NCBI GenBank assembly: GCA_009780235.1
Contig: WRAK01000002.1
Coordinates: 1 to 64,000, forward strand
Source of the DNA: Oscillospiraceae bacterium
GTDB taxonomy: Bacteria; Bacillota; Clostridia; Oscillospirales; Oscillospiraceae
Direction: 5' to 3'
DNA length: 64,000 bases
The notes beneath the pieces were generated by a model. That model ran no database searches and was not told where the DNA came from. It worked only from the letters and a program-made list of their open reading frames with translations. This document shows, piece after piece, positions 35,126 to 43,770 of this stretch. How positions within the stretch are numbered: position 1 is the first letter of the stretch; the number at the start of each line of letters is the position of its first letter. The position numbers were made by a program, and so were the translations under genes.

Positions 35126-36103
35126 TTATCTTTTGCGGGCGGATAGTTCGAAAAGTATATGCCATGTGGTACCGTTATCGTGGCTTGTTCGGTTTTGCCA
35201 ATGGAACTTGTTTTTCGTAATGCCTGAAAATACCCATTGAGTCAGGGTGTCGGGGTCGGATTTGTTTGTTACGATGATTTGCTCTCCGACTTGCTTTCCC
35301 TCCAAGAGATGGGTTGCGCCGGAGAGGCCGTAGAACATGTCCCATGCGTCTGTCGCCTGATTGTAGAAGCGTACGGTTGTGCCGTATTCGGCGTTCGGGT
35401 TGGGGTTTTTCTCGCATTCTTTGCGAGAGGGGCAGATGAATACATCCTGTATGGCCGTGCCGTCTAAAATCCACGAGAAAATCCACTCGCCGGGGATGCA
35501 CTGTTCGTTCGGGGTGCCTTTTCCGAGGATGCCTTCAAATTCCCATTCCCCGACGAATTGGCCGAAGAGGTTTAGCTTTTCCCGCAGGTCATCTTTGCAG
35601 GTTTCGCAGATTAGGGCGTTTGAGAAATCGTTCATCGTGTCTTCCGCGTTTGTTTCGGGCGGTTCTTTGGACTTCATTTTGAAGTATTCTTTTACATTCA
35701 GGGCAATTGCGATGGCAAAAAAGCCCAAGGTGAAGTATATAAAAAATCCGAGATAGCCGACCCCTGCAAGGAAGCCTGCAACCCCTTCCTCCAACAGTAC
35801 GGGCCCGAAGAAGCGGCTCGTTATCCACATTTGGATGAAAACCACCGAGAGGATGGCTATATAGGCGAGGGCATAGTTTGTGATTGTCTTGAGCTTAAAT
35901 CTTTCTATGACGAAAAAGAACAAAATCGCAAAAATGATGAGCAAATCTTGCGTGAAGAATCGGCTCAGCACGACTTGGAGGACGCTGTTGTCAAATCCGC
36001 CAAAGGTGGTCTGCATGACGGTGTTGAACCAGTAGAGAATTTTGGTGGTGGCGAGATACAGAAACAGCATCTCTTTTACTGTTGACCACTTTTTCTTTTT
36101 CAT
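35126..36103 (-). CDS. Membrane protein with a C-terminal lipocalin/DUF1579-like domain
   Basis: 325 residues. Four hydrophobic segments occupy about 8-150. A soluble domain follows from about 165, starting with CETCKDDL and continuing LNLFGQFVGEWEFEG and GEWIFSWILDGTAIQDVFI, a beta-barrel pattern seen in DUF1579-type or lipocalin-like proteins. Such domains usually bind small hydrophobic molecules; nothing more specific can be said. The ATG at 36103 has AAGGAG ten bases upstream. The gene is less GC-rich than its neighbours. Confidence 0.7.
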   Translation of the reverse strand: MKKKKWSTVKEMLFLYLATTKILYWFNTVMQTTFGGFDNSVLQVVLSRFFTQDLLIIFAILFFFVIERFKLKTITNYALAYIAILSVVFIQMWITSRFFGPVLLEEGVAGFLAGVGYLGFFIYFTLGFFAIAIALNVKEYFKMKSKEPPETNAEDTMNDFSNALICETCKDDLREKLNLFGQFVGEWEFEGILGKGTPNEQCIPGEWIFSWILDGTAIQDVFICPSRKECEKNPNPNAEYGTTVRFYNQATDAWDMFYGLSGATHLLEGKQVGEQIIVTNKSDPDTLTQWVFSGITKNKFHWQNRTSHDNGTTWHILFELSARKR

Positions 36104-36124
36104 GGGTGGGATGCTCCTTTATGG

Positions 36125-36169
36125 AAACAGGGGACAGGATTATGTGCTATCCCGTCCCCTGTTTTTAGT
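36125..36169. terminator. Bidirectional terminator near pyk
   Basis: aaacaggggac pairs with gtcccctgttt, with T runs on both sides. It lies between the start of the membrane protein gene and the end of pyk, where it would stop pyk transcription. Confidence 0.7.
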
Positions 36170-36184
36170 TTGTTCTGTTCGCGG

Positions 36185-36210
36185 TTCGGGCAGCTGAATG
36201 CCGCCCCTAC
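36185..36210. repeat. Half copy of the TGTAGGGGC repeat
   Basis: cgggcagctgaatgccgccc ending in cctac, next to the pyk stop codon. No matching left end is seen. Confidence 0.45.
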
Positions 36211-36212
36211 GA

Positions 36213-37634
36213 TTACACCCGCTGAGCCTTAATCAGATTCGTGCTGCCGCTTTTACCCGACGGGACACCGGCGGTGATGACGACGAGGTCGCCCGTTTCC
36301 ACCATGCCGATACTTTTGGCCGATTCCACGGCGATATCAAACAGCTCGTCCGTGCTGGCGACATTTTTGCCGTAGCAGGGAACCACGCCCCAAGAGATGG
36401 CGAGTTGACGCTGCACTTTTTCCACGGGTGTCACGGCGATAATCGGACAGCCGGGGCGGAAACGGGAAATCATGCGTGCGGTGTGGCCGCCTGTGGTGAC
36501 GCTGACGATGGCTTTGGCGTTGAGGCTGGTCGCCGTGGCACAGGTGGCGTGGGTGATGGCGTCGTCAATGGTGACTTCGCCGTCTTTGGCGGTTGTGTAG
36601 CCGGGCTCGTAGGCTTTGGCTCTGTCGGCGCGCTCTACGATGCGGACCATGGTGCCGAGGGCTTCGAGGGGATATTTGCCGTTGGCCGTTTCGCCGGAGA
36701 GCATGACGCAGCTTGTCCCATCAAAAACGGCGTTGGCCACGTCCGATACCTCTGCCCGTGTCGGGCGGGGATTTCTGATCATGGAGTCGAGCATCTGCGT
36801 GGCGGTGATGACGGGTTTGCCGCGGCGGACGCACTCGGAGATGAGCATCTTCTGGACGTGCGGCACTTCCTCGGCGGGGATTTCTACACCCAAGTCACCG
36901 CGGGCGACCATGATGCCGTCCGATGCCTCGATAATTTCGGCGGCGTTGGTCACGCCCTCTTGGTTTTCGATTTTAGAGATGATGCGGATATCTGTGCCGC
37001 CGTTCTCGCGGAGTACACGGCGGATGGTTTCCACGTCGCTGGCTTTGCGGACGAAGCTGGCGGCGATGAAGTCGAAGTCATGCTTGCAGGCAAAGATGAT
37101 GTCCCGCTCGTCCCGCTCGGTGATGGCGGGGAGTTGGACGTTGACCTCGGGGAGGTTGACGCTTTTCTTGTTGCCCAGCGTGCCGCCGTTTTGGATGGTG
37201 CAGAGGATATCCGTGCCTTTGATTTCTTGCACGATGAGTTCAATCAGCCCGTCGTCGATGAGAATGCTCTTGCCGGGGGTGATTTCATTGCAGAGGTTTT
37301 CGTAAGTGATGCTGACGCCCTCGGCGGAGCCGATCTTATCGGTGCAGTAGAGTGTGAAAGGCTTGCCCTGTTCGAGTTCGACCTTGCCATCGCCCAGCTC
37401 TTTGGTGCGGATTTCCGGCCCTTTGGTGTCGAGCATGAGGGCGACGTGAGTGCCGAGTTCTGCCCGCGCTTCCTTGACGAGCGTGGCTCTGCCGAGATGC
37501 TCTTCGTGGTCGCCGTGGGAAAAGTTGAGGCGGGCACAGTTCATGCCCGTTTGGATGAGGGCCGTGATCATTTCCTTATTGGAAACAGCCGGACCCAGGG
37601 TGCATACGATCTTGGTTTTACGTGTGGTTTTCAT
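36213..37634 (-). CDS. pyk: Pyruvate kinase
   Basis: 473 residues, the classical length without a C-terminal PEP-utiliser extension. It converts phosphoenolpyruvate and ADP to pyruvate and ATP in glycolysis. Motifs in order: KIVCTLGPA, MNCARLNFSHG, LDTKGPEIRT, ISKIENQEG with the catalytic Lys, MVARGDLGVE and ITATQMLDSM. The C-terminal allosteric domain is present. The ATG at 37634 has GGAGG upstream. No other glycolytic gene is adjacent. Confidence 0.97.
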   Translation of the reverse strand: MKTTRKTKIVCTLGPAVSNKEMITALIQTGMNCARLNFSHGDHEEHLGRATLVKEARAELGTHVALMLDTKGPEIRTKELGDGKVELEQGKPFTLYCTDKIGSAEGVSITYENLCNEITPGKSILIDDGLIELIVQEIKGTDILCTIQNGGTLGNKKSVNLPEVNVQLPAITERDERDIIFACKHDFDFIAASFVRKASDVETIRRVLRENGGTDIRIISKIENQEGVTNAAEIIEASDGIMVARGDLGVEIPAEEVPHVQKMLISECVRRGKPVITATQMLDSMIRNPRPTRAEVSDVANAVFDGTSCVMLSGETANGKYPLEALGTMVRIVERADRAKAYEPGYTTAKDGEVTIDDAITHATCATATSLNAKAIVSVTTGGHTARMISRFRPGCPIIAVTPVEKVQRQLAISWGVVPCYGKNVASTDELFDIAVESAKSIGMVETGDLVVITAGVPSGKSGSTNLIKAQRV

Positions 37635-38065
37635 ATCATTTATCCTCCAAATATTGTTTTACAGTTGTTGTGTGTGTTGGGCGGCGGGACGTTTATTTGT
37701 AGGGGCGGGGTTTTATCCCTGCCCGCGCGTTTCGGTTTGTTATTACGGTGGTTTTGCCTGCCGGCGGCGTTCTTTTTGTCTCGCCAAAAAGAACCAAAAA
37801 CGCGACTTATGGGCTGTGCCCCTAAGAACCCCCTGCGGGTTCTTACGCTAGATAAAACGCCGTACGCGTGTGGCGTGATGTGTTACGTGCCATGCGCGCT
37901 TTATTGTTACGCTTGTGACCCGCGATTATGGGCGTCTGCGGCTGACCGCTTATCATGTTCTCCCCCGCGCGCGGGTGGTGGGGGTGTCGTAGGGACGGCC
38001 GTCCTCGGTCGTCCGTGTGTCGGTAGAGAGGAAAGGTGCGAGCGACCGGGTCGGGCCCTCTTCGG
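37635..38065. other. 431-bp intergenic region made of repeats
   Basis: I see no gene. It holds a half repeat (tgtaggggcggggttttatc, 37697), a composite hairpin element (37757-37845) and another half repeat (cgtagggacggccgtcctcg, 37990). Long frames run through it only as extensions of the antisense frame of pyk. Confidence 0.6.
37757..37845. repeat. Composite two-hairpin repeat
   Basis: Hairpin one: gttctttttg with caaaaagaac. Hairpin two: taagaaccc with gggttctta. The left flank is ctgccggcggcg, and accaaaaac sits between. The same layout occurs at 50533-50608. Confidence 0.6.
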
Positions 38066-39670
38066 TTACGCACTCGCGGCATCCTTGCGTCTATCGGCCA
38101 CGTATTCATCATACGTCATGCGACGATCGCGGATGGTGCCGTCGGGCAGGAACTCAATAATCCGATTGGCTACGGTTTGGATGAGCTGGTGGTCGTGGGT
38201 GGCGAAGAGGATGTTGCCGTCGAAAGACTCTAAGCCGTTGTTGAGGGCGGCGATGCTCTCCATGTCGAGGTGGTTCGTCGGCTGGTCGAGCATTAACACA
38301 TTGGAGCCGGAGAGCATCATTTTACTGAGCATACAACGGACTTTCTCGCCGCCGGATAGGACGCGGACTTGCTTGTACACATCGTCGCCGCTAAAAAGCA
38401 TACGGCCGAGGAACTGGCGCACGAAGCTCTCCCGCTTGTCCTCGGAGAATTGGCGCATCCAGTCTACGAGATTGATATCGTCCTCGAAATAGGCCGAGTG
38501 GTCACGGGGGAAATAGGCGCGGCTTGTGGTCACGCCCCATTTGAGCTCGCCGCTGTCCGGGTCTGTTTCTTCGGCGAGGATTTGAAACATGGTGGTAATC
38601 GCCAACTCGTTGTCGCCGATGAAAGCGACTTTGTCGCCCTTGCCGAGCAGGAAACTGACATTGTCTAAGAGCTTCACCCCGTCTACGGACTTAGTGACTT
38701 TCGTGACGGCGAGGATGTCCTTGCCTACTTCCCGCTCCGGCTTGAAGCCGACCCAAGGGTAACGGCGGGAGGAGGCGGGGAGTTCGTCAATGGTGAGCTT
38801 TTCAATGAGCTTCTTCCGGCTGGTGGCCTGACGGCTCTTGGACTTGTTGGCGGAGAAGCGTTGGATGAACTCTTGCAGGGTCTTGATTTTGTCCTCGGCT
38901 TTGCGGTTTTGTTCCTTCATCAGCCTTTGGATGAGCTGACTGGACTCGTACCAGAAGTCATAGTTACCGACGTAGAGCTTAATCTTCCCGAAGTCGATGT
39001 CTACGATGTGGGTACAGACGGTGTTCAAAAAGTAACGGTCATGCGAGACCACGAGGACGGTGCCGGGGTAGTCGAGCAGGAACTCTTCCAGCCAGACGAC
39101 GGAGTCGATGTCGAGGTTGTTGGTCGGCTCGTCGAGGAGGATGATATCAGGCCGCCCGAAGAGGGCTTGGGCGAGGAGCACTTTGACCTTTTGCCGCCCC
39201 GTGAGCTCCGACATCTGCTTGTCGTGCAACTCGATGGGGATGCCCAGCCCGACTAACATCTGGGCAATTTCGCTCTCGGCTTCCCAGCCGCCGAGTTCTG
39301 CGAACGTTTCTTCCAGCTCCGCGGCGCGGAGGCCGTCTTCGTCGGAGAAGTCCTCTTTTTCATAGATGGCGTCTTTTTCCTGTCCGCAGGCGTAGAGCGG
39401 GGCGTTGCCCATGAGGACGGTTTCGAGCACGGGGTAGTCGTTGAACCGCTCTTGGTCCTGTTTCAGCACGGACATGCGCACATCGGGTTGGATGCGCACA
39501 TCGCCGCTTGTGGATTCAATTTCGCCGCTGATGACCTTCAAAAAGGTCGATTTCCCCGCCCCGTTGGCTCCGATGATGCCATAGCAATTGCCGGGCGAAA
39601 ATTGGATATCTACCCGGTCGAAGAGTTTTTGGGAGCCGTAGTGCAGGGCCAGGTTGTCGATTGTAATCAT
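38066..39670 (-). CDS. ABC-F ATPase, YkpA/YbiT type
   Basis: 534 residues, with two ABC domains and no membrane segments. ABC-F proteins act at the ribosome or in translation control. The first domain has Walker A GANGAGKST and Walker B ILLDEPTNNLD. The second has GDNELAITT in place of Walker A (family-typical, no Lys), and its Walker B reads LDQPTNHLD, with Gln for the catalytic Glu (codon CAG). The signatures are LTGRQ (domain 1) and LSGGE (domain 2). The second ATP site therefore has lost Walker A, catalytic Glu and a normal signature. The ATG at 39670 has AGAGG upstream; the frame above it is a translated repeat. Confidence 0.93.
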   Translation of the reverse strand: MITIDNLALHYGSQKLFDRVDIQFSPGNCYGIIGANGAGKSTFLKVISGEIESTSGDVRIQPDVRMSVLKQDQERFNDYPVLETVLMGNAPLYACGQEKDAIYEKEDFSDEDGLRAAELEETFAELGGWEAESEIAQMLVGLGIPIELHDKQMSELTGRQKVKVLLAQALFGRPDIILLDEPTNNLDIDSVVWLEEFLLDYPGTVLVVSHDRYFLNTVCTHIVDIDFGKIKLYVGNYDFWYESSQLIQRLMKEQNRKAEDKIKTLQEFIQRFSANKSKSRQATSRKKLIEKLTIDELPASSRRYPWVGFKPEREVGKDILAVTKVTKSVDGVKLLDNVSFLLGKGDKVAFIGDNELAITTMFQILAEETDPDSGELKWGVTTSRAYFPRDHSAYFEDDINLVDWMRQFSEDKRESFVRQFLGRMLFSGDDVYKQVRVLSGGEKVRCMLSKMMLSGSNVLMLDQPTNHLDMESIAALNNGLESFDGNILFATHDHQLIQTVANRIIEFLPDGTIRDRRMTYDEYVADRRKDAASA

Positions 39671-39691
39671 TTGCGTACCTCTATTGTTTGT

Positions 39692-39764
39692 TGTAGGGGC
39701 GACCGACCCGGCCGCCCGTTGTTTCAAAGTTGTGACAGGGGCGACCAAACCGGTCGCTCCTACA
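39692..39764. repeat. Palindromic repeat (TGTAGGGGCGACC family)
   Basis: Left tgtaggggcgaccgacccgg, right ccaaaccggtcgctcctaca. It separates the DUF975 gene from the ABC-F gene. Confidence 0.75.
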
Positions 39765-39769
39765 AGGGC

Positions 39770-40519
39770 TTAAAACATGCCCGGCTTTTTCCAACCACCG
39801 TCTTGCGAGGGCTTGCCGGTTAATTTGTTATAGTAGTTCACGTAGGTGAATGTGGTGTAGGGCAGGTACCAAAACAGGGCCAGATACGTAATGAAAGGAA
39901 TTGTTGTAAGCAACCACCAGCCTAAGAAGCTGATGAAGAGGGCGAAGAATTCTACTTTACGGCCTCTCATAAGGCGGTTTGATTCTTTGAGACACCAAAG
40001 CGCGCCTTTGCCGGGGTGGTCTAACAGGATGAGGTTCGCCTGTGAGAAAGCGGTGAACACCCAGATGCCGGGGAAGATGAAGAGAATGAGGCCGCCGATG
40101 GTCAGGACGGTTTGAATCAGTCGAATGGTGACGGCTTTGCGGAAGTAGGTGAAGCCCTCGAACAGGCTGCGGGGGCTTTGGGGTTCGTTTTTGACCACGC
40201 TGCGGGCGTAGTAGAGGTAGCCCAAGTCCAGTACCCAACGAAAGACCCATGGGACGATGAAAAAGAAAGTGCCGGGGATGGTGAAAGACATTTCCGGGAG
40301 GATGGCTTGCAGGACACCCGGCCGGAAGAGGTCTTCGGCTACGGGCAGGAGGTTCTCTGCCAGCTCTGTTTGGAAGCGGCCGATGTCCGAGAGACGGAAC
40401 ACAAGCTCCAGAAGCAGGACTATGAGGATGAGATATAAAAGGGTGATAGAGAGCACGCCCGATTTGCGGGGTGTAAGGATGCACAGGCGAGCTTCACGCT
40501 TTAGTTGTCCCAAATTCAT
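39770..40519 (-). CDS. DUF975 family membrane protein
   Basis: 249 residues with about five hydrophobic segments. The N terminus NLGQLKREAR and the central GLILFIFPGIWVFTAFSQANLIL with KESNRLMRGRK are characteristic of DUF975, an uncharacterised Firmicute family. No partner gene suggests a role. Only a weak AAAGGGG precedes the ATG at 40519. It diverges from nrdD. Confidence 0.85.
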   Translation of the reverse strand: MNLGQLKREARLCILTPRKSGVLSITLLYLILIVLLLELVFRLSDIGRFQTELAENLLPVAEDLFRPGVLQAILPEMSFTIPGTFFFIVPWVFRWVLDLGYLYYARSVVKNEPQSPRSLFEGFTYFRKAVTIRLIQTVLTIGGLILFIFPGIWVFTAFSQANLILLDHPGKGALWCLKESNRLMRGRKVEFFALFISFLGWWLLTTIPFITYLALFWYLPYTTFTYVNYYNKLTGKPSQDGGWKKPGMF

Positions 40520-40653
40520 CTATCGGTCACGCCCCTTTGGGAGTATCTTTATAGAGCCAACCACCATTCTACCAAAAAAACGGCTCGCTGTAAATCAAAA
40601 GTGCAGTAATATTTAGTGATTCTTCCAAAAATATGAAAAGGGCGCAGGGCGGC

Positions 40654-40682
40654 TTGACAGGATAGGTTTGGTATTGTACTAT
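40654..40682 (+). promoter_or_regulatory. nrdD promoter
   Basis: TTGACA (40654-40659), 17-bp spacer, TACTAT (40677-40682). The -10 lies within the upstream NrdR-like box. Confidence 0.75.
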
Positions 40683-40720
40683 ATATCTACTCTGTTGAAA
40701 AAATGAACACAATATATTGT
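40676..40720 (+). promoter_or_regulatory. Pair of NrdR boxes
   Basis: The downstream box ACACAATATATTGT (40707-40720) matches the NrdR consensus. A weaker box, GTACTATATATCTA (40676-40689), keeps the ACwATATAT core and lies exactly 31 bases upstream, the usual three-turn spacing. The weaker box covers the -10 element, so bound NrdR would block transcription when dATP is plentiful. Confidence 0.7.
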
Positions 40721-40752
40721 GCCGCGGAGTGTTTTCGGAAAGGAAGATCGAT

Positions 40753-43092
40753 ATGAGTACAGCCAAGACAAATACCATCACTTTAATCAAAAAGCGGGAT
40801 GGCCGCACGGTTCCGTTCTGTGTGGAGAAGATTGCACAGGCGGTTGCGCAGGCCTTTGCCGCCACGCACAGGCCTGACAGCGAAGACATTGCCCGCAGTC
40901 TTGCCGGCGAAGTAGTGTCCATCCTCGAAGTAGAGGGTGAGACCGAGCCGGACGTGGAACACGTACAAGATATAGTAGAACGTGTGCTGATGGACAACGG
41001 CTATATCGCGACAGCAAAGGCATACATCCTCTACCGTGACCAACGGAGCCGCCAGCGGGAACTGAAGAGCCGCCTCATGCAGAAGTATGAGGAGATTACC
41101 TTTGCCGACGCGCGGGATTCGGACATCAAGCGGGAGAATGCCAACATCGACGGTGACACGGCGATGGGGGCCATGCTGAAGTTCGGATCCGAGGGTGCCA
41201 AACAGTTTTATCACAGCCATGTGCTCAACCAAACCCACGCCAAGGCGCATTCGGACGGGGATATTCATATCCACGACTTGGATTTCCTGACGCTGACCAC
41301 AACTTGCTGCCAGATTGACATCATCAAGCTCTTCAAGGGCGGCTTCTCCACGGGGCACGGGACATTGCGGGAGCCGAACGATATCAGTTCTTACGCCGCG
41401 CTCGCCTGTATCGCCATCCAGTCCAACCAGAATGACCAACACGGCGGGCAGAGCATTATCAATTTTGACTACGGCATGGCGCAGGGCGTGGCCAAGACCT
41501 TTGTGCGGCTGTACCGCCAGAACTTGACCAAGGCACTCATGCTCTGGCGGGAGATGGAAGACCCGGAGCAGGACATCAAGGCGATGATTGCCGATATCAA
41601 GGAACAGACGGGGCTTGTGCCGACCTTGGAGGGCTCCGAGGCCTATCAGGCGGAAGAACTTGTCCGATTGAAGGCGGTTTACGGGGATGAGGCGGGGCTG
41701 AAGAAAGCGCAGAAGCTCGCGCTTCACCACGCCATCAAAGAGACGGACAGGGCGACTTTCCAGGCGATGGAGGCATTCATTCACAACCTCAACACCATGC
41801 ACTCCCGCGCCGGGGCGCAGACGCCGTTCTCATCCGTCAACTACGGTATGGACACCTCGCCCGAGGGGCGGATGGTAATGAAAAACGTCATGCTGACCAC
41901 GGAGCAGGGTCTCGGCGGCGGGGAGACACCGATTTTCCCGATTCAGGTATTCCGTGTGAAAGACGGCATCAATCTCAATGAGGGCGAGCCGAACTATGAC
42001 CTCTTTAAGCTCGCCTGCCGTGTGAGTGCCAAGCGGCTGTTCCCGAATTTCTCCTTTGTAGACGCGCCGTTTAACCTCAAATTTTACGACGGCCGCCCCG
42101 AGACGGAAATCGCCTACATGGGCTGCCGCACACGGGTCATCGCCAACGTCCACGACCCGAACCAGCAAATCGGCAACGGGCGGGGGAACCTCAGCTTTAC
42201 CTCCATCAACCTGCCCCGTCTTGCGATTCGAGCCAAGGGTGATATCCGCCGCTTCTTTGACGATGTTGACCAGAAGATAGACCTCGTTTGCGCACAGCTC
42301 TTGGAGCGGTATGAGATACAGGCGCGCAAGAAAGTGTTCAACTTCCCCTTCCTGATGGGGCAGGGGGTTTGGTTGGACAGCGAGAAGCTGAAGTGGGAGG
42401 ACGAAGTCCGTGAGGTGCTCAAGCACGGGACGCTTGCCGTTGGATTTATCGGACTGCCTGAGACTTTGAAGGCCCTCATCGGTGCCCACCACGGTGAGAG
42501 CGAGCGCGCACAGAATTTGGGGCTTGAGATTATCAGCCACATGCGCACGAAGTTGGACGAGAAAACCAAACAGTTGAAGATGAATTTCACGCTCATCTCC
42601 ACCCCTGCCGAGGGCTTGGCGGGTCGGTTTGTGAAGATGGACAAGGCTCTCTTCGGTGAACTGGAAGGCGTTACAGACAAGGATTACTACACCAATGGCT
42701 TCCATATCCCTGTGGATTATCCCATTACCGCCTTTGAGAAAATTCGGCTGGAGGCTCCCTACCACGCGCTCACGAATGCCGGGCATATCAGCTACGTGGA
42801 GATGGACGGCGACCCGAGCCAGAACTTGGAGGCCTTTGAGAAAATTGTCCGCTATATGCAGCAGTCGGGCGTGGGCTATGGCTCCATCAATCACCCGATT
42901 GACAGAGATCCGATTTGCGGATTTTCCGGGATTATCAAAGACCAATGTCCCGGCTGCGGCCGGCGGGAGTCTGCGGGGGATGTTCCCTTTGAACGGATTC
43001 GGCGGATTACGGGGTATCTCGTGGGGACGCTTGACCGCTTTAACAATGCCAAACGTTCCGAGGAGCGTGACCGGGTGAAGCACGGGGACTAG
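40753..43092 (+). CDS. nrdD: Anaerobic (class III) ribonucleoside-triphosphate reductase
   Basis: 779 residues. An N-terminal ATP-cone (about 8-95, IKKRDGRTVPFCVEKIA) is followed by the glycyl-radical barrel. The zinc site is CGF...CPGCG near the C terminus, and the radical glycine lies in RRITGYLVGTL. The enzyme reduces NTPs to dNTPs and needs the radical-SAM activase NrdG to make its glycyl radical. nrdG is not next to it, so it must be encoded elsewhere. The ATG at 40753 has AAGGAAG upstream. NrdR control is likely from the two boxes ahead of it. Confidence 0.96.
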   Translation: MSTAKTNTITLIKKRDGRTVPFCVEKIAQAVAQAFAATHRPDSEDIARSLAGEVVSILEVEGETEPDVEHVQDIVERVLMDNGYIATAKAYILYRDQRSRQRELKSRLMQKYEEITFADARDSDIKRENANIDGDTAMGAMLKFGSEGAKQFYHSHVLNQTHAKAHSDGDIHIHDLDFLTLTTTCCQIDIIKLFKGGFSTGHGTLREPNDISSYAALACIAIQSNQNDQHGGQSIINFDYGMAQGVAKTFVRLYRQNLTKALMLWREMEDPEQDIKAMIADIKEQTGLVPTLEGSEAYQAEELVRLKAVYGDEAGLKKAQKLALHHAIKETDRATFQAMEAFIHNLNTMHSRAGAQTPFSSVNYGMDTSPEGRMVMKNVMLTTEQGLGGGETPIFPIQVFRVKDGINLNEGEPNYDLFKLACRVSAKRLFPNFSFVDAPFNLKFYDGRPETEIAYMGCRTRVIANVHDPNQQIGNGRGNLSFTSINLPRLAIRAKGDIRRFFDDVDQKIDLVCAQLLERYEIQARKKVFNFPFLMGQGVWLDSEKLKWEDEVREVLKHGTLAVGFIGLPETLKALIGAHHGESERAQNLGLEIISHMRTKLDEKTKQLKMNFTLISTPAEGLAGRFVKMDKALFGELEGVTDKDYYTNGFHIPVDYPITAFEKIRLEAPYHALTNAGHISYVEMDGDPSQNLEAFEKIVRYMQQSGVGYGSINHPIDRDPICGFSGIIKDQCPGCGRRESAGDVPFERIRRITGYLVGTLDRFNNAKRSEERDRVKHGD

Positions 43093-43106
43093 GGCTTGTA
43101 AAATGC

Positions 43107-43140
43107 AAAGGGGAAACTTTTGAGAAAAAGTTTCCCCTTT
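43107..43140 (+). terminator. nrdD terminator
   Basis: aaaggggaaactttt and aaaagtttccccttt form a long stem just after the stop codon. Confidence 0.75.
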
Positions 43141-43142
43141 AG

Positions 43143-43171
43143 TTGACTTTGTGTGCAGTATCTATTATAAT
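43143..43171 (+). promoter_or_regulatory. tRNA-Ser promoter
   Basis: TTGACT (43143-43148), 17-bp spacer and TATAAT (43166-43171), 15 bases before the tRNA. Confidence 0.75.
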
Positions 43172-43186
43172 AGCTCGGCAGGACAT

Positions 43187-43276
43187 GGAGAGATGTCCGA
43201 GTGGTCGAAGGAGCACGATTGGAAATCGTGTAACGGCAAAAACCGTTCGGGGGTTCAAATCCCCCTCTCTCCGCCA
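43187..43276 (+). tRNA. tRNA-Ser (GGA)
   Basis: 90 nt with the long variable arm of class II tRNAs (taacggcaaaaaccgttcg). The anticodon loop ttggaaa gives GGA. CCA is encoded. The AT-rich accessory gene begins about 500 bases downstream. Confidence 0.96.
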
Positions 43277-43311
43277 AAAGAAGAAAACAGGTTGGAGATG
43301 GTATTCGACCG

Positions 43312-43348
43312 GCAGATAACCCCTAATTATAGGGGTTATCTGCTTTTT
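43312..43348 (+). terminator. tRNA-Ser terminator
   Basis: gcagataacccct pairs with aggggttatctgc, followed by ttttt. Confidence 0.85.
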
Positions 43349-43723
43349 AGGCTCTAATATTACCCAGCAATAACTAAGATTATATCTACTAAGTGATATC
43401 ATCCACCAATATTAAAATGCACACATCAAGATAGTTGTTGCGCAATCATGCACACGCCTCTTGCTGGGAAGATTTTCAGCTGAACTTGGTTGGGCGCAGG
43501 ATTACTAATAGGGCATTATTAATAGGTGCCAGCGGGCGGCAGTTTATATACTAATTAGTGTAGTCGAGACTACTTAGTAAGTCGTGGTTCTTAAATGAGG
43601 ATAATGCCAGACGTCACGGTGTTTTCTGCGCTCCTAAAGTTTGAGTGATAGGTCTAACGAAAAGTCATTTCACTCTGGTGATTTATCGTTCTATTTACGC
43701 ATGTCGCTAAGTCATTTTTATGG
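43349..43723. other. AT-rich stretch between tRNA-Ser and the helicase gene
   Basis: I see no gene, and no direct repeat of the tRNA 3' end that would mark an attachment site. Its base composition resembles the helicase gene, not nrdD, so the transferred segment probably begins here. Confidence 0.45.
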
Positions 43724-43729
43724 TATAAT
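43724..43729 (+). promoter_or_regulatory. -10 element of the helicase gene
   Basis: TATAAT preceded by tatgg, about 40 bases before the ATG. No convincing -35 is present at the usual distance (ATGTCG). Confidence 0.45.
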
Positions 43730-43770
43730 ATGCGTATGGGCAAAAATCGACTGCTAAGGGGAGGGATACT

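Noticed and set aside
36198..38492. A 764-codon open frame on the plus strand
   Set aside because: It is antisense to pyk and the ABC-F gene, is kept open by GC-rich codon bias, has no ribosome binding site and encodes a low-complexity peptide.
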